From contig CAVKYI010000002.1 in assembly GCA_963660435.1 (NCBI GenBank), positions 177,301-241,300 on the forward strand: a stretch of DNA of 64,000 nt, in the 5' to 3' direction. The notes below the pieces were generated by a model, which ran no database searches, had not been told where the DNA came from, and saw only the letters and a list, made by a program, of their open reading frames with translations. The DNA comes from Hallerella sp963660435 (GTDB lineage Bacteria > Fibrobacterota > Fibrobacteria > Fibrobacterales > Fibrobacteraceae). A program made the position numbers and the translations under genes. Positions 63,098 through 64,000 of this stretch are shown piece after piece. Numbering within the stretch: position 1 is the stretch's first letter; each line of letters begins with the position of its first letter.

Positions 63098-63134
63098 CTA
63101 AAAAAAGCGATATTTATAGGAAAAAGGATTGTAA

Positions 63135-63947
63135 ATGCACATCGATTCGACCGACGTAACGCTCAAACGCTATTTAGACGACATCCGCAAGACAGCGCCG
63201 CTGACCCGTGAAGAAGAACAGATTCTTTTCCAAAAAGCGAAAGAAGGCGACAAGATCGCCCGGCAAAAACTGATTTCTGCCAATATGCGTTTCGTGCTGA
63301 AGGTAGCCATCCAGTATCGCGGCTGCCCGATTCCTCTGCCGGATCTCGTGAGCGAAGGCGCCATGGGACTTGTCCGCGCCATCGAAAGCTTCGAACACAC
63401 CCGCGGTCTCAAGTTCATCAGCTATGGCGTATGGTGGATCAAGGCGTATATCACCCGAGCCATCAACGAACAGGGAAACCTGATCCGCCTGCCGGCAAAC
63501 CAGCACCTGCGCGTCCGCAAGGCTCTGCACGAGCAGTCCCGCGGCAAGGAAATCAGCGAAGACATCCGAGAGCTTATCCAGATAGGCCAGCGCGGCGTTT
63601 CGTTCGACAGCCCGCTCAAGGCGGATTCCAAGGCGACATACGCCGAAGTCCTCGCCGACGGCAGCGCGATCAACCCGGAATCGGACTCCGAAATCCAGAG
63701 CGTGGAAAACCTCTCCAAGGAACTGATGGAACAGCTCCCGGAACGCGAAGCGAAAGTTATCGAAGGGATTTTCGGCATCAACCTGGAAGCGCCCCAGACG
63801 CTTCGCGAGGTCGGCGAATCGATGAACATTTCCCATGAACGCGTCCGCCAGCTGCGCGACCAGGCGCTCCGCCGCATCCGCAAGTACAACAGCCGGGAAT
63901 TCCTGCAAGAGAAGAAGGACGCATTCCTCGCCGCCATCAACAAGTAA
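63135..63947 (+). CDS. RNA polymerase sigma-70 family factor, RpoD-like
   Basis: 270 residues. Region 1.2 (TLKRYLDDIRKTAPLTREEE), region 2 (LISANMRFVLKVAIQYR, LPDLVSEGAMGLVRAIESFE, RGLKFISYGVWWIKAYITRA), region 3 and region 4 (LPEREAKVIEGIFGINLEAP, TLREVGESMNISHERVRQLR). No region 1.1, as in the compact group 1/2 sigma factors of Bacteroidetes and Fibrobacter. The spelling IPLPDLVSEG and WWIKAYITRA is less canonical than housekeeping RpoD, so it may be an alternative sigma. Its gene appears to be driven by a sigma-54 promoter. Confidence 0.88.
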   Translation: MHIDSTDVTLKRYLDDIRKTAPLTREEEQILFQKAKEGDKIARQKLISANMRFVLKVAIQYRGCPIPLPDLVSEGAMGLVRAIESFEHTRGLKFISYGVWWIKAYITRAINEQGNLIRLPANQHLRVRKALHEQSRGKEISEDIRELIQIGQRGVSFDSPLKADSKATYAEVLADGSAINPESDSEIQSVENLSKELMEQLPEREAKVIEGIFGINLEAPQTLREVGESMNISHERVRQLRDQALRRIRKYNSREFLQEKKDAFLAAINK

Positions 63948-64000
63948 GGTCACCTCTAAAAATTGCTTTGGTTAAGAAAATTTGAATGAGACCAAGCGAA
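63948..64000. other. Window end; short repeat after the stop codon
   Basis: GGTCACCTCTAAAAATTGCT directly after the sigma-factor stop resembles AGTCACCTCTAGAAATTC directly after the thioredoxin-like stop at 1347. No gene visible before the window ends. Confidence 0.35.

Overview
The window reads as chromosomal DNA of a Fibrobacter-like bacterium (phylum Fibrobacterota); this is an inference from gene content, not a database result. Supporting signs are three tandem secreted GH26 mannanases with C-terminal type IX-like sorting domains, a GH8 exo-oligoxylanase, a serine-run-rich giant pilin-like protein, LL-diaminopimelate aminotransferase, LpxC/FabZ (Gram-negative envelope) and a short RpoD-like sigma factor. 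Most genes have a GC-rich third codon position; an AT-richer accessory island stands out at about 34.4-39.6 kb.

Layout. 1-7 kb: 3' end of asnS, a TlpA-like thioredoxin, dapL (minus), a YfgM-like TPR protein (minus), tRNA-Thr(CGT) with its own terminator, an XPB-type helicase and a MATE exporter. 7-16.7 kb: a tightly packed plus-strand run with a primase/RepA-like ATPase, a catalytically degenerate TrmA-like protein, a LysM protein, a 54-residue membrane protein, a sensor kinase, its response regulator and a TPR/beta-propeller protein. 16.8-29 kb: peptide-binding lipoprotein, pssA, a minus operon ruvC-M15 peptidase-mpaA-like amidase, then a plus operon headed by a DnaG-like protein with degraded active sites, followed by a glycosyltransferase, Dabb protein, HAD phosphatase and GH8 enzyme; a lipoprotein and ychF follow. 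29-32.3 kb: GGQ release-factor-like protein, lipoprotein, NUDIX hydrolase, lpxC, fabZ.

32.5-43.6 kb: three minus-strand GH26 mannanases; a roughly 5 kb island sits between the first and second. It has an XRE regulator facing a divergent region with three inverted TCTGT/ACAGA sites, a 63-residue two-repeat protein with a tandem-hairpin terminator, and a plus-strand cassette of an M15-like peptidase, a secreted pseudo-protease that has lost all three catalytic residues, a secreted intact trypsin-like protease, a small membrane protein, a second M15-like protein with a membrane anchor, the remnant of a third protease gene, and a membrane protein with a DUF3298-like domain. This cassette is the best candidate for an undescribed system.

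44-64 kb: NfeD-type membrane protease, trpS, a minor-pilin operon ending in a 2326-residue PilX-like protein, dnaA, a UvrD helicase fused to a PlsC-type acyltransferase, a flippase-like membrane protein with a methyltransferase, and a sigma-70 family gene preceded by an excellent sigma-54 promoter match. Four intergenic regions (about 21.5, 43.7, 46.8 and 60.7 kb) carry mosaics of related inverted repeats.
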